From the NCBI GenBank assembly GCA_040398525.1, contig JBBATY010000003.1, positions 124,001 to 188,000 on the forward strand: a DNA stretch of 64,000 bases, read 5' to 3'. This DNA is from VFMC01 sp040398525. Lineage in GTDB: Bacteria; Actinomycetota; Acidimicrobiia; Acidimicrobiales; Ilumatobacteraceae. Made by a program: the position numbers and the translations under genes. The notes under the pieces were generated by a model. It had not been told where the DNA came from. It worked only from the letters and a program-made list of their open reading frames with translations, and did no database searches. This document shows, piece by piece, positions 25,415 to 34,350 of this stretch (its first letter is position 1; every line of letters starts with the position of its first letter).

Positions 25415-26434
25415 CTACGACAACGACTCGTGCGAGCTCGTCGAAGAGTCGGCCGCAAGGACGGGCGAGGGCACCAACTCGGCGTAGCCGCGCATCGAGT
25501 GGAACCGCTCCTGCAGGTGCCAGCCGTACGAGGCGTGAACGTCGTCGACCGGGGCATCGAGAGGTGCAAGGCGAGTCGCCAGCCCGGGCTCCACGAAGAA
25601 CCCGATCGACTGTCGCGCCCCGCCGTGGTCGATCACCCGGTGCGGCGTGGCAGGGATACGTCCTCCGGTCATCAGGTGCAGCACGGTTCCGAGATGTACT
25701 GACACCGTGCCGTCGAGCATCGGCACATCGCGCCACGTGCCGTCGGGGCCTGCGGCCTGCAGGCCGGGCCCGCGCTGCCACAGCAGCGACACCCCCGACA
25801 CGTCGGTGTGGCGTGCGGCGGCGATGCGCGGGCCGTCGGGGTGGTCGCGTTCATCGACCGTGACGTGCCCAGCGGGCCGTGGCGGGTAGTTGAGCAGGCG
25901 CAGCGTGTGGTTGCCCTGTTCGAACCCGGCGGTGAGCACGATGTCGTCGATGCCCACCGCTCGTCCGGCCGAACGCATCACCGCCACGCCCACACCGAGC
26001 ATCAGGCAGTAGTACTCGTCCATAGCCGCCCGCCAGCCAGGGCACGGCTCGACGGCCGGCCAGGTGTTGGCCTCGGCGAAGTGGTGCATGCCCTCTACCG
26101 GGGGGCCGGGGTGGGGCTCGGCAGGGCCCACGTCGAACATCTCGTTGTAGGCCCAGGCGCCCGGATCGAGCGACGACTTGTAGCCGCGGTACACCGCCGG
26201 GCCGTCGGCATCGGTCGACTTCGAAGCGATGGCCCGCTTGGTGTCGTCGCCCTGGCGGAAGAACTCGAGCATGGTGGCGCCGAGCGCATCGATGTGCCCG
26301 GTGCCTGGGAACCCACACACCACGAACCCACCCTGCTCGGCGATGGCGGCGCCCACAGACTCGTCGACGACGCGCCAGGCCGCCCGGTCGTCGGCGAACA
26401 GCGGCCCGATGTCGAGCACCACCAACTCCCCCAC
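25415..26434 (-). CDS. 2-oxoglutarate/Fe(II)-dependent oxygenase, isopenicillin N synthase-like
   Basis: 339 residues from the GTG at 26434, preceded by a GAGGAGG site. The N-terminal DIOX_N region is followed by the double-stranded beta-helix with HTDVSG (His/Asp iron ligands), the distal His in TPHRVIDH and the R-x-S motif ARQSIGFF. Such enzymes use O2 and 2-oxoglutarate to hydroxylate or desaturate small molecules. The substrate is unknown. It is divergent from the DNA alkylation-repair gene. Confidence 0.88.
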   Translation of the reverse strand: MGELVVLDIGPLFADDRAAWRVVDESVGAAIAEQGGFVVCGFPGTGHIDALGATMLEFFRQGDDTKRAIASKSTDADGPAVYRGYKSSLDPGAWAYNEMFDVGPAEPHPGPPVEGMHHFAEANTWPAVEPCPGWRAAMDEYYCLMLGVGVAVMRSAGRAVGIDDIVLTAGFEQGNHTLRLLNYPPRPAGHVTVDERDHPDGPRIAAARHTDVSGVSLLWQRGPGLQAAGPDGTWRDVPMLDGTVSVHLGTVLHLMTGGRIPATPHRVIDHGGARQSIGFFVEPGLATRLAPLDAPVDDVHASYGWHLQERFHSMRGYAELVPSPVLAADSSTSSHESLS

Positions 26435-26469
26435 CGCACACCTCCTCGCCGCGGACCATACTCGCGAGG

Positions 26470-27204
26470 ATGAACGCGGGCAGAGCCTCGTCAGCGAGCC
26501 CATCGAGCGACGGCACCTGGGTTTCCGACGTGGTGCGACGCGCGGTGGAAGCACTTCACGACCAAGGTGACGCCGAGCGTGCCGCCGGGGCCGAGCGCTA
26601 CATGAAACACATTGCACCGTTCCTCGGCGTGACCACCCCCGAGCGACGCCACCGGCTGCGCGAGGCGTGGAGCGGCCTTTCCACGCCCACCAGCGACGAC
26701 GTCGGCGCGGGGGCAGTTGCCCTCATGAGCCTCCGCGAACGCGAGTACCACTACGCGGCCTACGACCTGCTCGCCCGCTTCGGAAGAGCTGCCGACGAGC
26801 ACTTTCTCCGACGCTGGTGCACCGTGCTGCTCACCACCACACCGTGGTGGGACACCGTCGACGGCATCGGCACGGCTGCCGTGAGCCCGCTGTGCCGCCG
26901 TTTCGACTCCTCCTCGACGATCGACGAGTGGTCGGAGTCGGGCGACATCTGGCTCATCCGCGCAGCGATCCAACACCAGCGGGGCTGGGGTCGTGACACA
27001 GACGTCGATCGTGTGCTCGAGCTGTGCCACCGGCACTGGGTGAACCGCGAGTTCTTCGTGGCAAAGGCGATCGGCTGGGCGCTGCGCGACCTCACCCGCA
27101 TCAACCCCGACGCAGTGCGCCACTTCCTCGGCCACCACTCCGGGAACGCCACCGCCCAACGCGAGGCGGCCCGAGGGCTGGCCAGACCTCCCCGCGGCCA
27201 CTGA
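26470..27204 (+). CDS. DNA alkylation repair protein (AlkD-like HEAT-repeat glycosylase)
   Basis: 244 residues of tandem HEAT-like helices. Contains ERYMKHIAPFLGV, EYHYAAYDLLARF, TTTPWWDTVD and FFVAKAIGWALRD, which match the DNA_alkylation_repair family. AlkD-type enzymes excise positively charged alkylated bases. The start has CATACT 7 nt upstream, a variant -10. Confidence 0.88.
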   Translation: MNAGRASSASPSSDGTWVSDVVRRAVEALHDQGDAERAAGAERYMKHIAPFLGVTTPERRHRLREAWSGLSTPTSDDVGAGAVALMSLREREYHYAAYDLLARFGRAADEHFLRRWCTVLLTTTPWWDTVDGIGTAAVSPLCRRFDSSSTIDEWSESGDIWLIRAAIQHQRGWGRDTDVDRVLELCHRHWVNREFFVAKAIGWALRDLTRINPDAVRHFLGHHSGNATAQREAARGLARPPRGH

Positions 27205-27222
27205 GCCCTTCGGCAACCACGA

Positions 27223-28020
27223 TCAGGCCCGGTTGGCGCTGAACCACTCGGCTGCGAAGTCGACCAGGTCGCGCATGCGCATCACCTTGGCGACTGCGCT
27301 CCCGAACTGGCCAACACGCACACGTCCAGTCGTCTCGAACGCAGCCCCCACGGCGGGGAAGTCGTCGGAGTCGTAGTCGGTCTGGTCGTACACGACCCAC
27401 TGCGACACTCCGTCGACGAGCACTCGCGCACCCTCCTCGATCGTGTGCTTCGACGGCCACGAGCCACGCACCTCGGCAAGGTGGAGCGAGGTGTTGTTGG
27501 CATGATCGACGCCGATCAGCACCACGGTCGCGTCGAGGTCGTACAGGTGGCCGAGCGGCGAGGCCTCGCCGAAACCCTCGTCGAGGTCGTGCGGCTCGAT
27601 CACTGCTGCATCGGCAGGGCCGTTCGCCATGTGCGACAGCTGCGGGTGCCTACTGCGCAGCGTGTCGCGCCGCAGCAGCAGCGCCGTCGCCAGGGCGCCC
27701 ATCTGCTGTGGCGGCGTGGCGTAGGGGTCGAACGGCGGCGCGTGCTCGCGGATCACAGGCCACCAGTGGGCGGGCACCGGTGGGGCCACCCAGCCCGCCG
27801 GGTCGGAGCGATCGGCCGTGTGGGCGGGCATCGTCAGCGTGCCGGTCGGCCCGATCGCGGCGCGCAGCGCGTCGATCACCGCCTGCGGGCCGCCTGCCAC
27901 GAAGCCGATCGCCCGTAGCGACGAGTGCACGATCAGGACGTCCCCGGGCCCCACGCCGAGCCGGCGTAGGTCGTCGGCCAGGTCGTCGCTGGTCCACGGT
28001 CGCTCCTGCGCGTTCGTCAC
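27223..28020 (-). CDS. Antibiotic_NAT family N-acetyltransferase (AAC(3)-like)
   Basis: 265 residues. VLIVHSSLRAIGFVAGG near the N-terminus, GTLTMPAHT, and SPLGHLYDLDATVVLIGVDH are the family's acetyl-CoA and active-site segments. The family includes aminoglycoside 3-N-acetyltransferases and the YokD type of unknown substrate. As a chromosomal gene in an environmental actinobacterium, its substrate cannot be inferred. The GTG start is 8 nt after TAGCCT (28034-28029). Confidence 0.85.
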   Translation of the reverse strand: MTNAQERPWTSDDLADDLRRLGVGPGDVLIVHSSLRAIGFVAGGPQAVIDALRAAIGPTGTLTMPAHTADRSDPAGWVAPPVPAHWWPVIREHAPPFDPYATPPQQMGALATALLLRRDTLRSRHPQLSHMANGPADAAVIEPHDLDEGFGEASPLGHLYDLDATVVLIGVDHANNTSLHLAEVRGSWPSKHTIEEGARVLVDGVSQWVVYDQTDYDSDDFPAVGAAFETTGRVRVGQFGSAVAKVMRMRDLVDFAAEWFSANRA

Positions 28021-28088
28021 GAAGGCCGAGGCTAGGCGGTTGCGAGGTAGTCGGCCGTCGGCACGCCGCCCCCACTACCGTTCCCCCG

Positions 28089-28658
28089 ATGGCTGCCGAC
28101 CCTGGAGACCGCACCCGCCACTTCGCCGCGATCGAGCGCAAGCATGGCCTGCCCGCCAGTCACTGGCTGGGCCTGCTCGCCGAGCTGGGTGAGGCGAAGT
28201 ACCCCGAGCAGATGGCCCTGTTGCAGGAGGGCCACGGGTTCAGCCGCGGCCACGCCAACGCCCTGGTGATGTACCACCGCGGCTCGCCCAGCTCGCGCCG
28301 CTTCGCCACCCACGAGGACTGGCTCACCCAGCAGGCACCCGAGGCCGCTGCAACCGTGCGGGCGGTGTTCGCCGCAATCCACGAGCGGGTCGCCGGCCTC
28401 GAGCCGGTCATTGCGTGGAACCAGCCGATGCTGCGCAACGACGCCGGCTATGTGATCGGCTGCTCGGCGGCCAGCAAGCACGTGAGCATCAACCCGTTCA
28501 GCGCGAATGTGATGGACCGGTTCCGCACGCGACTCGAAGCCATCTCCGGCGGCAACGTCACGTCCCATCTGTTCTCGGTGCCCCTCGGCTGGCCGGTCGA
28601 CGGCGAGCTGCTCGCCGACATCGTGCGCGACCGCCTCGTCGAGCTGGCTGCCACCTGA
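28089..28658 (+). CDS. DUF4287 + DUF5655/DUF1801-type protein
   Basis: 189 residues. The N-terminal ~70 residues (HFAAIERKHGLPASHWLGLL, ending GHGFSRGHANALV) are DUF4287. The C-terminal half, with FAAIHERVAGLEPVIAWNQPM and SINPFSAN, is a DUF5655/DUF1801-like domain. Function unknown. A shorter DUF4287 protein is at 32406-32621. The -10 TACCGT (28076-28081) is 7 nt before the ATG. Confidence 0.82.
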   Translation: MAADPGDRTRHFAAIERKHGLPASHWLGLLAELGEAKYPEQMALLQEGHGFSRGHANALVMYHRGSPSSRRFATHEDWLTQQAPEAAATVRAVFAAIHERVAGLEPVIAWNQPMLRNDAGYVIGCSAASKHVSINPFSANVMDRFRTRLEAISGGNVTSHLFSVPLGWPVDGELLADIVRDRLVELAAT

Positions 28659-28689
28659 GCGACGATGATCGACGTGACGAACGTCGCAC

Positions 28690-28718
28690 TTGACAACGTC
28701 TAGGTCCACACCTAGACA
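28690..28718 (+). promoter_or_regulatory. Promoter and palindromic operator of the MFS exporter gene
   Basis: -35 TTGACA (28690-28695) and -10 TAGACA (28713-28718) are 17 nt apart. Between and over them is a perfect 8-bp inverted repeat GTCTAGGT (28698-28705) / ACCTAGAC (28710-28717) with a 4-nt spacer, a typical TetR/MarR-type operator layout. The GTG start follows 8 nt after the -10. Confidence 0.75.
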
Positions 28719-28726
28719 CTGTCACC

Positions 28727-30295
28727 GTGCAGACCGCCACACCCAGCTCGCCGCCTGTCCATCCCGACGCGAACGTCCAGCGACGGCGCTGGTGGATCCT
28801 CGCGATCTTGTGCATCTCGGTGTTCCTCGCAGTGGTCGACAACCTGATCATCAACGTCGCCATCCCGACGCTGGCCAGGGAGCTCGGCGCCACCACGAGT
28901 GGGCTGCAATGGATCGTCGACTCGTATGCACTGGTGTTCGCCGGCCTGCTGTTGGCCTGCGGTGGCCTCGGCGACCGGTTCGGACGACTGCGCGTGATGC
29001 AGATCGGCCTGGTGCTGTTCGGCGCCTTCTCGGCCTGGGCAGCGTTCACCGACTCGACCGGCGAGCTGATCGCAGGTCGAGCACTGATGGGCATCGGTGC
29101 AGCGCTCATCTTCCCGAGCACCTTGGCGATCCTCATCGACGTCTTCCGCGACCCGACCGAACGAGCCAAGGCCATCGGCGTGTGGTCGGCGGTGTCCGGG
29201 GCTGCAGTGGCATTCGGCCCGGTGACGGGCGGCTTCCTGCTCGAGCACTTCTGGTGGGGATCGGTGTTCTTGATCAATGTCCCCATCGTCGTGATCGCGC
29301 TCGTGCTGCAGTGGCGGTTCGTCCCGGAGTCGCGCGACCCCGAGCCCAAGCGCCTCGACGGGCCAGGCTTCCTGTTGTCGATCTCGTTCGTCTCGCTGCT
29401 CGTCTACACGATCATCGAGGGCCCCCACCGAGGCTGGTCGAGCGCTGCGACCCTCGGCGGCTTCGCCGGGGCGATCGTGCTCGGCATCGCGTTCGCCGTC
29501 CGAGAGTTGCGCACCGAGCACCCGCTGCTCGACGTCCGGGTCTTCCGCAACATGCGCATCACGGCGGCAACGACTTCGATCTTCATCGCCTTCTTCTCGC
29601 TGTTCGGCTTCACCTTCCTGATCACCCAGTACTTCCAGTTCGTGCGCGGCTACAGCCCCTTCGAGTCGGGTCTAAGAACCGTCCCATTCGCCGTGGGCGC
29701 CGGGATCACGGCGCCGATCGCTGCACGCCTCGCCCTGCGCTTCGGCCCGCGCCGGGTGATCCCTGTCGGCCTGTTGGCCATGGGTGTGGCCCAACTCTGG
29801 GCCAGCACGTTCGAGGTCGATTCGGTCTACTTCGGATCGATCGTGGCCAGCATGATGCTGATGGCGAGCGGGCTGTCGCTCGTCACCAGCCCCGCGTCGG
29901 AGTCGGTGATGGGCTCGCTGCCCCGCGAGATGGCCGGGGTCGGCTCGGCCATCAACGACACCAGCCGCGAGGTGGGCGGCACGCTCGGCGTCGCGATCAT
30001 CGGCAGCATCTTCGCCTCGGTCTACGGCCCACGGGTCGTCGAGCTGCTCACCGGGCTCGGTGTGCCTGGACCTGCTGCCTCCGCAGCCGAGACCTCGGTC
30101 GGCGCGGCCTTCGGCGTCGCCGAGCAACTCGGCGAACCGGTCCTGGCGGAGTCGATCCGCGCTGCGGCGAGCGCATCATTCCTCGACGGGTTCCAGACCG
30201 CCTGCATCACCGTCGGCATCGTGGCGATCTGCGGCTCGCTGCTCGCGCTCCGGTTCCTCCCCGAGCGCATCGCCGCCGATCCGGCACATCACTGA
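28727..30295 (+). CDS. MFS drug:H+ antiporter, DHA2/EmrB-QacA type (14 TM)
   Basis: 522 residues with about 14 membrane helices. The loop between helices 2 and 3 reads GGLGDRFGRLRVMQIG, the MFS signature, and the motif C-type segment WSAVSGAAVAFGPVTGG is present in helix 5. The DHA2 family exports hydrophobic compounds in exchange for protons. The promoter has an operator embedded in it, so expression is presumably induced by a ligand through a regulator not adjacent here. GTG start. Confidence 0.9.
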   Translation: MQTATPSSPPVHPDANVQRRRWWILAILCISVFLAVVDNLIINVAIPTLARELGATTSGLQWIVDSYALVFAGLLLACGGLGDRFGRLRVMQIGLVLFGAFSAWAAFTDSTGELIAGRALMGIGAALIFPSTLAILIDVFRDPTERAKAIGVWSAVSGAAVAFGPVTGGFLLEHFWWGSVFLINVPIVVIALVLQWRFVPESRDPEPKRLDGPGFLLSISFVSLLVYTIIEGPHRGWSSAATLGGFAGAIVLGIAFAVRELRTEHPLLDVRVFRNMRITAATTSIFIAFFSLFGFTFLITQYFQFVRGYSPFESGLRTVPFAVGAGITAPIAARLALRFGPRRVIPVGLLAMGVAQLWASTFEVDSVYFGSIVASMMLMASGLSLVTSPASESVMGSLPREMAGVGSAINDTSREVGGTLGVAIIGSIFASVYGPRVVELLTGLGVPGPAASAAETSVGAAFGVAEQLGEPVLAESIRAAASASFLDGFQTACITVGIVAICGSLLALRFLPERIAADPAHH

Positions 30296-30355
30296 CGAGC
30301 CATCGCCGTATCCGCCACCGCCCAACGTCGACCACCGCTCAAAGGACATCGCACC

Positions 30356-30727
30356 ATGACCACAGCATCGAAGGCCATCTCCGCAGTCGGGCACAAGAAG
30401 TGCATCTCGCTCACGACGTTCAAGCGTGACGGCTCGGCCGTGGCAGCACCCGTGTGGTTCAACGTCATCGGTGACAAGATCGTGGTCACCACCCCTCGTG
30501 ACGCATGGAAGGTGAAGCGGGTCACCAACGACCCGCGAGTCGAGTTCGCTACCTGCACTCAGCGCGGCCGGGTGACCGGTCCAACGTTCACGGGGACCGC
30601 TCGCGTGCTCCCGGACGGCGACTACCCCGCCGTCGAGGCCGCCAAGAAGCGGCGCTACTTCTCGTTCCGCCTCATCAAGCTCGTGCACCGCGACCAGGTG
30701 GCGATCGAGATCACCCCCGCCGACTGA
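30356..30727 (+). CDS. PPOX-class split-barrel protein (probably F420- or FMN-dependent)
   Basis: 123 residues. KKCISLTTFKRDGSAVAAPV followed by WKVKRVTNDPRVEFATC and GRVTGPTFTGTARVL fit the TIGR03618/3666 group of split-barrel proteins, which often use F420 in actinobacteria. An AAAGGA site precedes the ATG. It is 60 nt downstream of the exporter and may share its transcript. Confidence 0.82.
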   Translation: MTTASKAISAVGHKKCISLTTFKRDGSAVAAPVWFNVIGDKIVVTTPRDAWKVKRVTNDPRVEFATCTQRGRVTGPTFTGTARVLPDGDYPAVEAAKKRRYFSFRLIKLVHRDQVAIEITPAD

Positions 30728-30759
30728 ACCCGTGCGGGGCCGACCGTGCGCATGACGGC

Positions 30760-31758
30760 TCAGCGAACCACGCCGAACCACGGCTCCGCAGCCACGTCGA
30801 GTTCCAGCATCGCTCGGTCCTCGGGATCCGACACCTCGACATCGCGGGCGAGCGCGAGATGGCGTCGAGCTCCATCACCATCGCCGAGGCATGCGAACGA
30901 GCGAGCGAGCGCCTCGTGCGCGTATGCACGGTCGAAATCGGCCAAGCCAGCCGACTCGCACACCGACAGACAGCGTTGCGCATGCTCGAGGGCGACCGAT
31001 CCGTTCCCTCTGACCGCCCAGACCCGCGACAGCAACCAGCTCGCCCGCGCCTCGTTCGCTGCGCTCGCTCCCTCGGCCCGCTGCCAGTGATAGGCAGCGG
31101 CATAGGCCCGGCGGGTCATCTCCTCGCCAGCGTCGGCCGATACCGCACCGGCCGTCCCACCGAGGATCTCCCACACGGAGTTGTTCGCCTCGATCGCCAG
31201 GGTCCGGTGGGTCGTCGGGTCCAGAGCCGGGACTGCGGCTCCTACATCCCACAGATGGTGGACGGGATCGTGCATCAGGTACTTCGCGATGGATCGAACG
31301 GTGAACGCAGAGCCGTCGCTGCGCACGCCCGTACGCGACCACTGCGCACCGACGACGGAGTCAAACCGCGACGCCAGCGATGCTGCGGCGCCGATCAGCT
31401 GCACCGACACCACCGATGGGTCCTGCTCGCTGTAGCGCTCCTCGACCGCAGTGCGGTCCTGGTCCCAGTTCTCGAAGTGCGGTTCGTCCTCGTCGAGCAT
31501 CAACCGCAGGCGCTCGTCGAATCTCCGGAACACGTCGCGCACGTGGCACCCGTACTCCAACGGCGACCACACCCCGGGCCGAGGGCGCATTGCCACTCCC
31601 TTGCCTGCGAGTACGGCCCACCAGCGCACGGCAAGGTCGCGGACAGCCATGCCCGAGATCGACGCGTCGAACGTCGACGCATCGAACCCGCAGTCGTCGC
31701 ACCGACGCTCGAGCACCCAGGTCCAGTTCTTGTCGTCAGGAATGACTTCGTCGCTCAT
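30760..31758 (-). CDS. DinB-like N-terminal domain fused to a TPR-like C-terminal domain
   Basis: 332 residues. Residues ~1-190 are a DinB-type bundle with SPLEYGCHVRDVFRRFDERL and KYLMHDPVHHLWDVG, which carry the metal-site histidines. Residues ~200-330 form helical repeats rich in Ala/Arg (ARASWLLSRVWAVRGNGSVA, AYAHEALARSFACLGDGDGA), resembling TPR pairs. The same tandem of DinB then tetratricopeptide-like helices suggests a scaffolded thiol- or metal-linked role, unproven. -10 TACGGT is 8 nt before the ATG. Confidence 0.78.
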   Translation of the reverse strand: MSDEVIPDDKNWTWVLERRCDDCGFDASTFDASISGMAVRDLAVRWWAVLAGKGVAMRPRPGVWSPLEYGCHVRDVFRRFDERLRLMLDEDEPHFENWDQDRTAVEERYSEQDPSVVSVQLIGAAASLASRFDSVVGAQWSRTGVRSDGSAFTVRSIAKYLMHDPVHHLWDVGAAVPALDPTTHRTLAIEANNSVWEILGGTAGAVSADAGEEMTRRAYAAAYHWQRAEGASAANEARASWLLSRVWAVRGNGSVALEHAQRCLSVCESAGLADFDRAYAHEALARSFACLGDGDGARRHLALARDVEVSDPEDRAMLELDVAAEPWFGVVR

Positions 31759-31809
31759 CGTCGGCCACCGTACTCACCTGGCCAACAGGGGCTCACCGAT
31801 GACCGGTCG

Positions 31810-31887
31810 TCAGCGGGAACCGAGCGATGGTTCGACCGTGATGTGGTCGTCGAGCTCGATCCCCTCGGCCCGGCGAGCGCGTCGCCC
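31810..31887 (-). pseudogene. Remnant of a DUF1905 gene (C-terminal fragment)
   Basis: The minus strand encodes RRARRAEGIELDDHITVEP and then LGSR and a stop at 31810. This matches the C-terminus of the intact DUF1905 protein (RRAEGIALGDVVSVEL). No N-terminal part is present upstream. The rest of the 31759-32017 gap holds only the two divergent promoters. Confidence 0.5.
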
Positions 31888-32017
31888 GTGGCATGCCGAT
31901 GAGCACCGTGCTCGACACCTCACGACTGTCTGTTCATCCAGCGGCTCCCGAAACGATCCTCACGGCGATTCGGCTTCGAAACCGACCGAGGAGGCGCCGG
32001 CAGTACTGTCCATGCCG

Positions 32018-32338
32018 ATGTCGGTCGAGAAGATCTACCGAGTGACCGTGCGGGGCCGCTTTCAGAACCTCGACGACACGACCCGCGCCTACCTTGCCCG
32101 AGAGCAGAGCGAGCACGACATCTTCAAGTCGGCATATACAGCCGAGGGGACGTTCACGTACGACGCGCGCCTGTTGTTCTTCAACCTGCGCTACGAAGTC
32201 CGGTCGGCCGATGGCGCTGACGATGCGGGGACGGTTGGACTGCTGGAGGCCGACATGTTCCTGCGCACGCTCGGCTTCGGGTTCACCGGGTTGAAGGTCG
32301 ACGTGGTCGACATTTCGGCGATGTGGACGGCTGAGTGA
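32018..32338 (+). CDS. DUF6204-like hypothetical protein (106 aa)
   Basis: A small soluble beta-rich protein: SVEKIYRVTVRGRFQNLDDT, YTAEGTFTYDARLLFFNLRY and FLRTLGFGFTGLKVDVVD. I place it with the DUF6204 type with moderate confidence. Two ATGs (32012, 32018) are possible. The -10 TACTGT (32004-32009) is 8 nt before the second, which fits the window's leaderless rule, so I use 32018. Function unknown. Confidence 0.7.
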   Translation: MSVEKIYRVTVRGRFQNLDDTTRAYLAREQSEHDIFKSAYTAEGTFTYDARLLFFNLRYEVRSADGADDAGTVGLLEADMFLRTLGFGFTGLKVDVVDISAMWTAE

Positions 32339-32405
32339 CACCAGCGCGTCGAGCACGGACGCAAGCCCCCGGACACCCCGTGACGTCAGATGCGCGGGCC
32401 GACTC

Positions 32406-32621
32406 TCAGAGCCCGTTCTCGGTCCGGAAGTGAGCCACGATCGCATTGGCATGGCCGTGGCCCATGGCGTGGTCGGCCTTCAACATGGCGACCATCTCGG
32501 AATGCCTGGTGCCGGAGGGCATCGCCGCCAGCAGCGACGTCCAATGGGCGATGGGCATGCCGTACCGCTTCTCGATCGACGGGAAGTAGGACGCTGGCCC
32601 GGTGACCTTCTCCGCACTCAT
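32406..32621 (-). CDS. DUF4287 protein (71 aa)
   Basis: SYFPSIEKRYGMPIAHWTSL and the ending GHGHANAIVAHFRTENGL are DUF4287. It equals the N-terminal domain of the protein at 28089-28658 without the second domain. ATGs at 32627 and 32621 are both in frame; TAGGGT (32633-32628) is 6 nt before 32621, which decides the start. Function unknown. Confidence 0.75.
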   Translation of the reverse strand: MSAEKVTGPASYFPSIEKRYGMPIAHWTSLLAAMPSGTRHSEMVAMLKADHAMGHGHANAIVAHFRTENGL

Positions 32622-32729
32622 CCCCATACCCTACGGACACTTTGGTAGAGCGAGCCCGGCGCACGTCGTGTGACAGCGCTCGTCGACATCGAAGGGTGAC
32701 CCGCCGCCGTTGCGTGGTGACCCGCTGAC

Positions 32730-33842
32730 TCAGCCGCCCCGGACGCGCGAGAACCACTCCTGCACCAGCGGCACAGCGTGGTACACCACCGAAGCATGGT
32801 CGAACTCGCCGACAGCGACCGCTTCGACGTTCCCGCCTCGCTGACGCATCTCCCGTGCTCCGAGCAACGCATCATCAGGATGCACATCGACATCGGCGTC
32901 GCCGTAGTACAGGCGCAACGGTGCGCGCGGCGCCCACCTCACCGCTTCGTTCTCCTCCAGTGCACTGCGGAACCACGACGAGCCGCCAGCGAGATAGTCC
33001 TGCACCCACTCGTCGCGGAACATCTGGCGCGGGGTCGGGGGGAGCCGCCCCGCGATGTCGTCTGCTGTGTGCAGCCCGTCGAAGAGTTCGTTCACCAACG
33101 CTGCTGCGTCGTCGGTGAGCAACGACTCGAGGGGTTGACCGTAGGCGCGTGCATACGAGTGTGCGATGTAGGCGAGGTACGTGCTGTGGCTCGGGGCACG
33201 ACCCTCCAATGCCCACGGCAACGTGACGTTGGCGAGATCGAGCGGCGGAGCGATGCTCGCCACGGCGAGCACGTCGGCCTCGTCGATCGGGGCCGCCTCG
33301 AGCGCTCGCTGCAGAGCAACCACCCCGTGTGCCCCCTGCGAGTAGCCGACCAACATCAACCTCGGGCACCACTCGATGCCCTCCCGCTCGCAGTACGACG
33401 CCACGGCGCGAACGAAGTCGGTCGAGGCATCGACGGTGGACGCCGTGTGCATGTAGGGGTGATAGACGTCGGACGTGCCGAGGCCGATGTAGTCGGGCGC
33501 CAGAAGCAGGTGACCACTCCCGGCGAAGACAGCGCTCACCAACAACCCCACGAGACCGCCGGCCGACGGCGCTTCGGACCGTGTCGGGTTCGTGCCGTTC
33601 AACCACATCACCGACGTACTCACCCGATGGCGCCGCGGGACCCCGAGCAGACCAGTCGCCAACTGCGGCTGCCCACCGAGCTCGGTCCAATACGTGACCC
33701 GGTGGAGGACGATTCCGTGGTGCACGGGGAACCGCCTCGGGATGCGGGCAGCCCGTTGGGCGATCCGCAGTTTCCACGCCGAGTGGGCGCCCAGCCGTTC
33801 GACCGAGACGAGGGCACCGCGGGTTCGGTCGTCAGCCGCCAT
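32730..33842 (-). CDS. Alpha/beta hydrolase, LIP-type lipase/esterase-like
   Basis: 370 residues, no clear signal peptide. The elbow LVGYSQGAHGVV carries the nucleophilic Ser, LYYGDADVDVHPDD the acid and GEFDHASVVYH the His. SGHLLLAPDYIGLGTSDVYH precedes the elbow as in secretory-lipase relatives. It presumably cleaves an ester. -10 TAGGGT (33854-33849) is 6 nt before the ATG. Confidence 0.85.
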   Translation of the reverse strand: MAADDRTRGALVSVERLGAHSAWKLRIAQRAARIPRRFPVHHGIVLHRVTYWTELGGQPQLATGLLGVPRRHRVSTSVMWLNGTNPTRSEAPSAGGLVGLLVSAVFAGSGHLLLAPDYIGLGTSDVYHPYMHTASTVDASTDFVRAVASYCEREGIEWCPRLMLVGYSQGAHGVVALQRALEAAPIDEADVLAVASIAPPLDLANVTLPWALEGRAPSHSTYLAYIAHSYARAYGQPLESLLTDDAAALVNELFDGLHTADDIAGRLPPTPRQMFRDEWVQDYLAGGSSWFRSALEENEAVRWAPRAPLRLYYGDADVDVHPDDALLGAREMRQRGGNVEAVAVGEFDHASVVYHAVPLVQEWFSRVRGG

Positions 33843-33893
33843 CCTGCGACCCTACCGATGTGCCCGTGTCTCGGACTTCCTCGGTCACCTTCG

Positions 33894-34349
33894 TCACTTC
33901 TTCAACCCCTTTGCCAGCGCCCGCCAACGACGTTGCCGCATTCGATAGAACCACCGGGCGTAGACGGCGACGAGCGGGGTGAAGAGCCCGGCGTCGATCT
34001 CGATGCGATCCCGGTAGGCGCACTGCGCGTCGTCGACGGGCGTCACCACGATGTCGTGGTTCCACGACCTGAGCAGCCCGCCGTGCTCGCGGCTGCTCAG
34101 CGTCCGCGCCGACTCGTCGATCGCTGCGATCTGGAGGTGATGACGCGAGAACGGGACGACACCGAAGAGGAACACCCACCCCACCACCGTCTCGCCCTCT
34201 CGCCACTCGTCGGTGCGGCCTTTGATCACCGGCATGACCAACAGCCCACGAGTGACCGTTCGAAACGCTGCTGGGGTCTTCACTGCTGCCCACACCGCAT
34301 CGGCCGATGCTTCGAGCCGGGTGGAACGATCGACGATCACCATGGCCAT
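33894..34349 (-). CDS. SRPBCC (START-like) family protein
   Basis: 151 residues. VDRSTRLEASADAVWAAVKT opens the helix-grip fold, followed by GETVVGWVFLF and WNHDIVVTPVDDAQCAYRDR, typical of polyketide-cyclase/SRPBCC proteins that bind hydrophobic ligands. It ends in a basic helix. Divergent from a TetR gene with a 10-bp perfect palindrome between them, so the TetR protein probably controls it. Confidence 0.82.
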   Translation of the reverse strand: MAMVIVDRSTRLEASADAVWAAVKTPAAFRTVTRGLLVMPVIKGRTDEWREGETVVGWVFLFGVVPFSRHHLQIAAIDESARTLSSREHGGLLRSWNHDIVVTPVDDAQCAYRDRIEIDAGLFTPLVAVYARWFYRMRQRRWRALAKGLKK

Positions 34350-34350
34350 A

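Noticed and set aside
27223..28020. Calling the AAC(3)-like gene an aminoglycoside resistance gene
   Set aside because: The family also includes members without drug substrates and the context gives no resistance signal.
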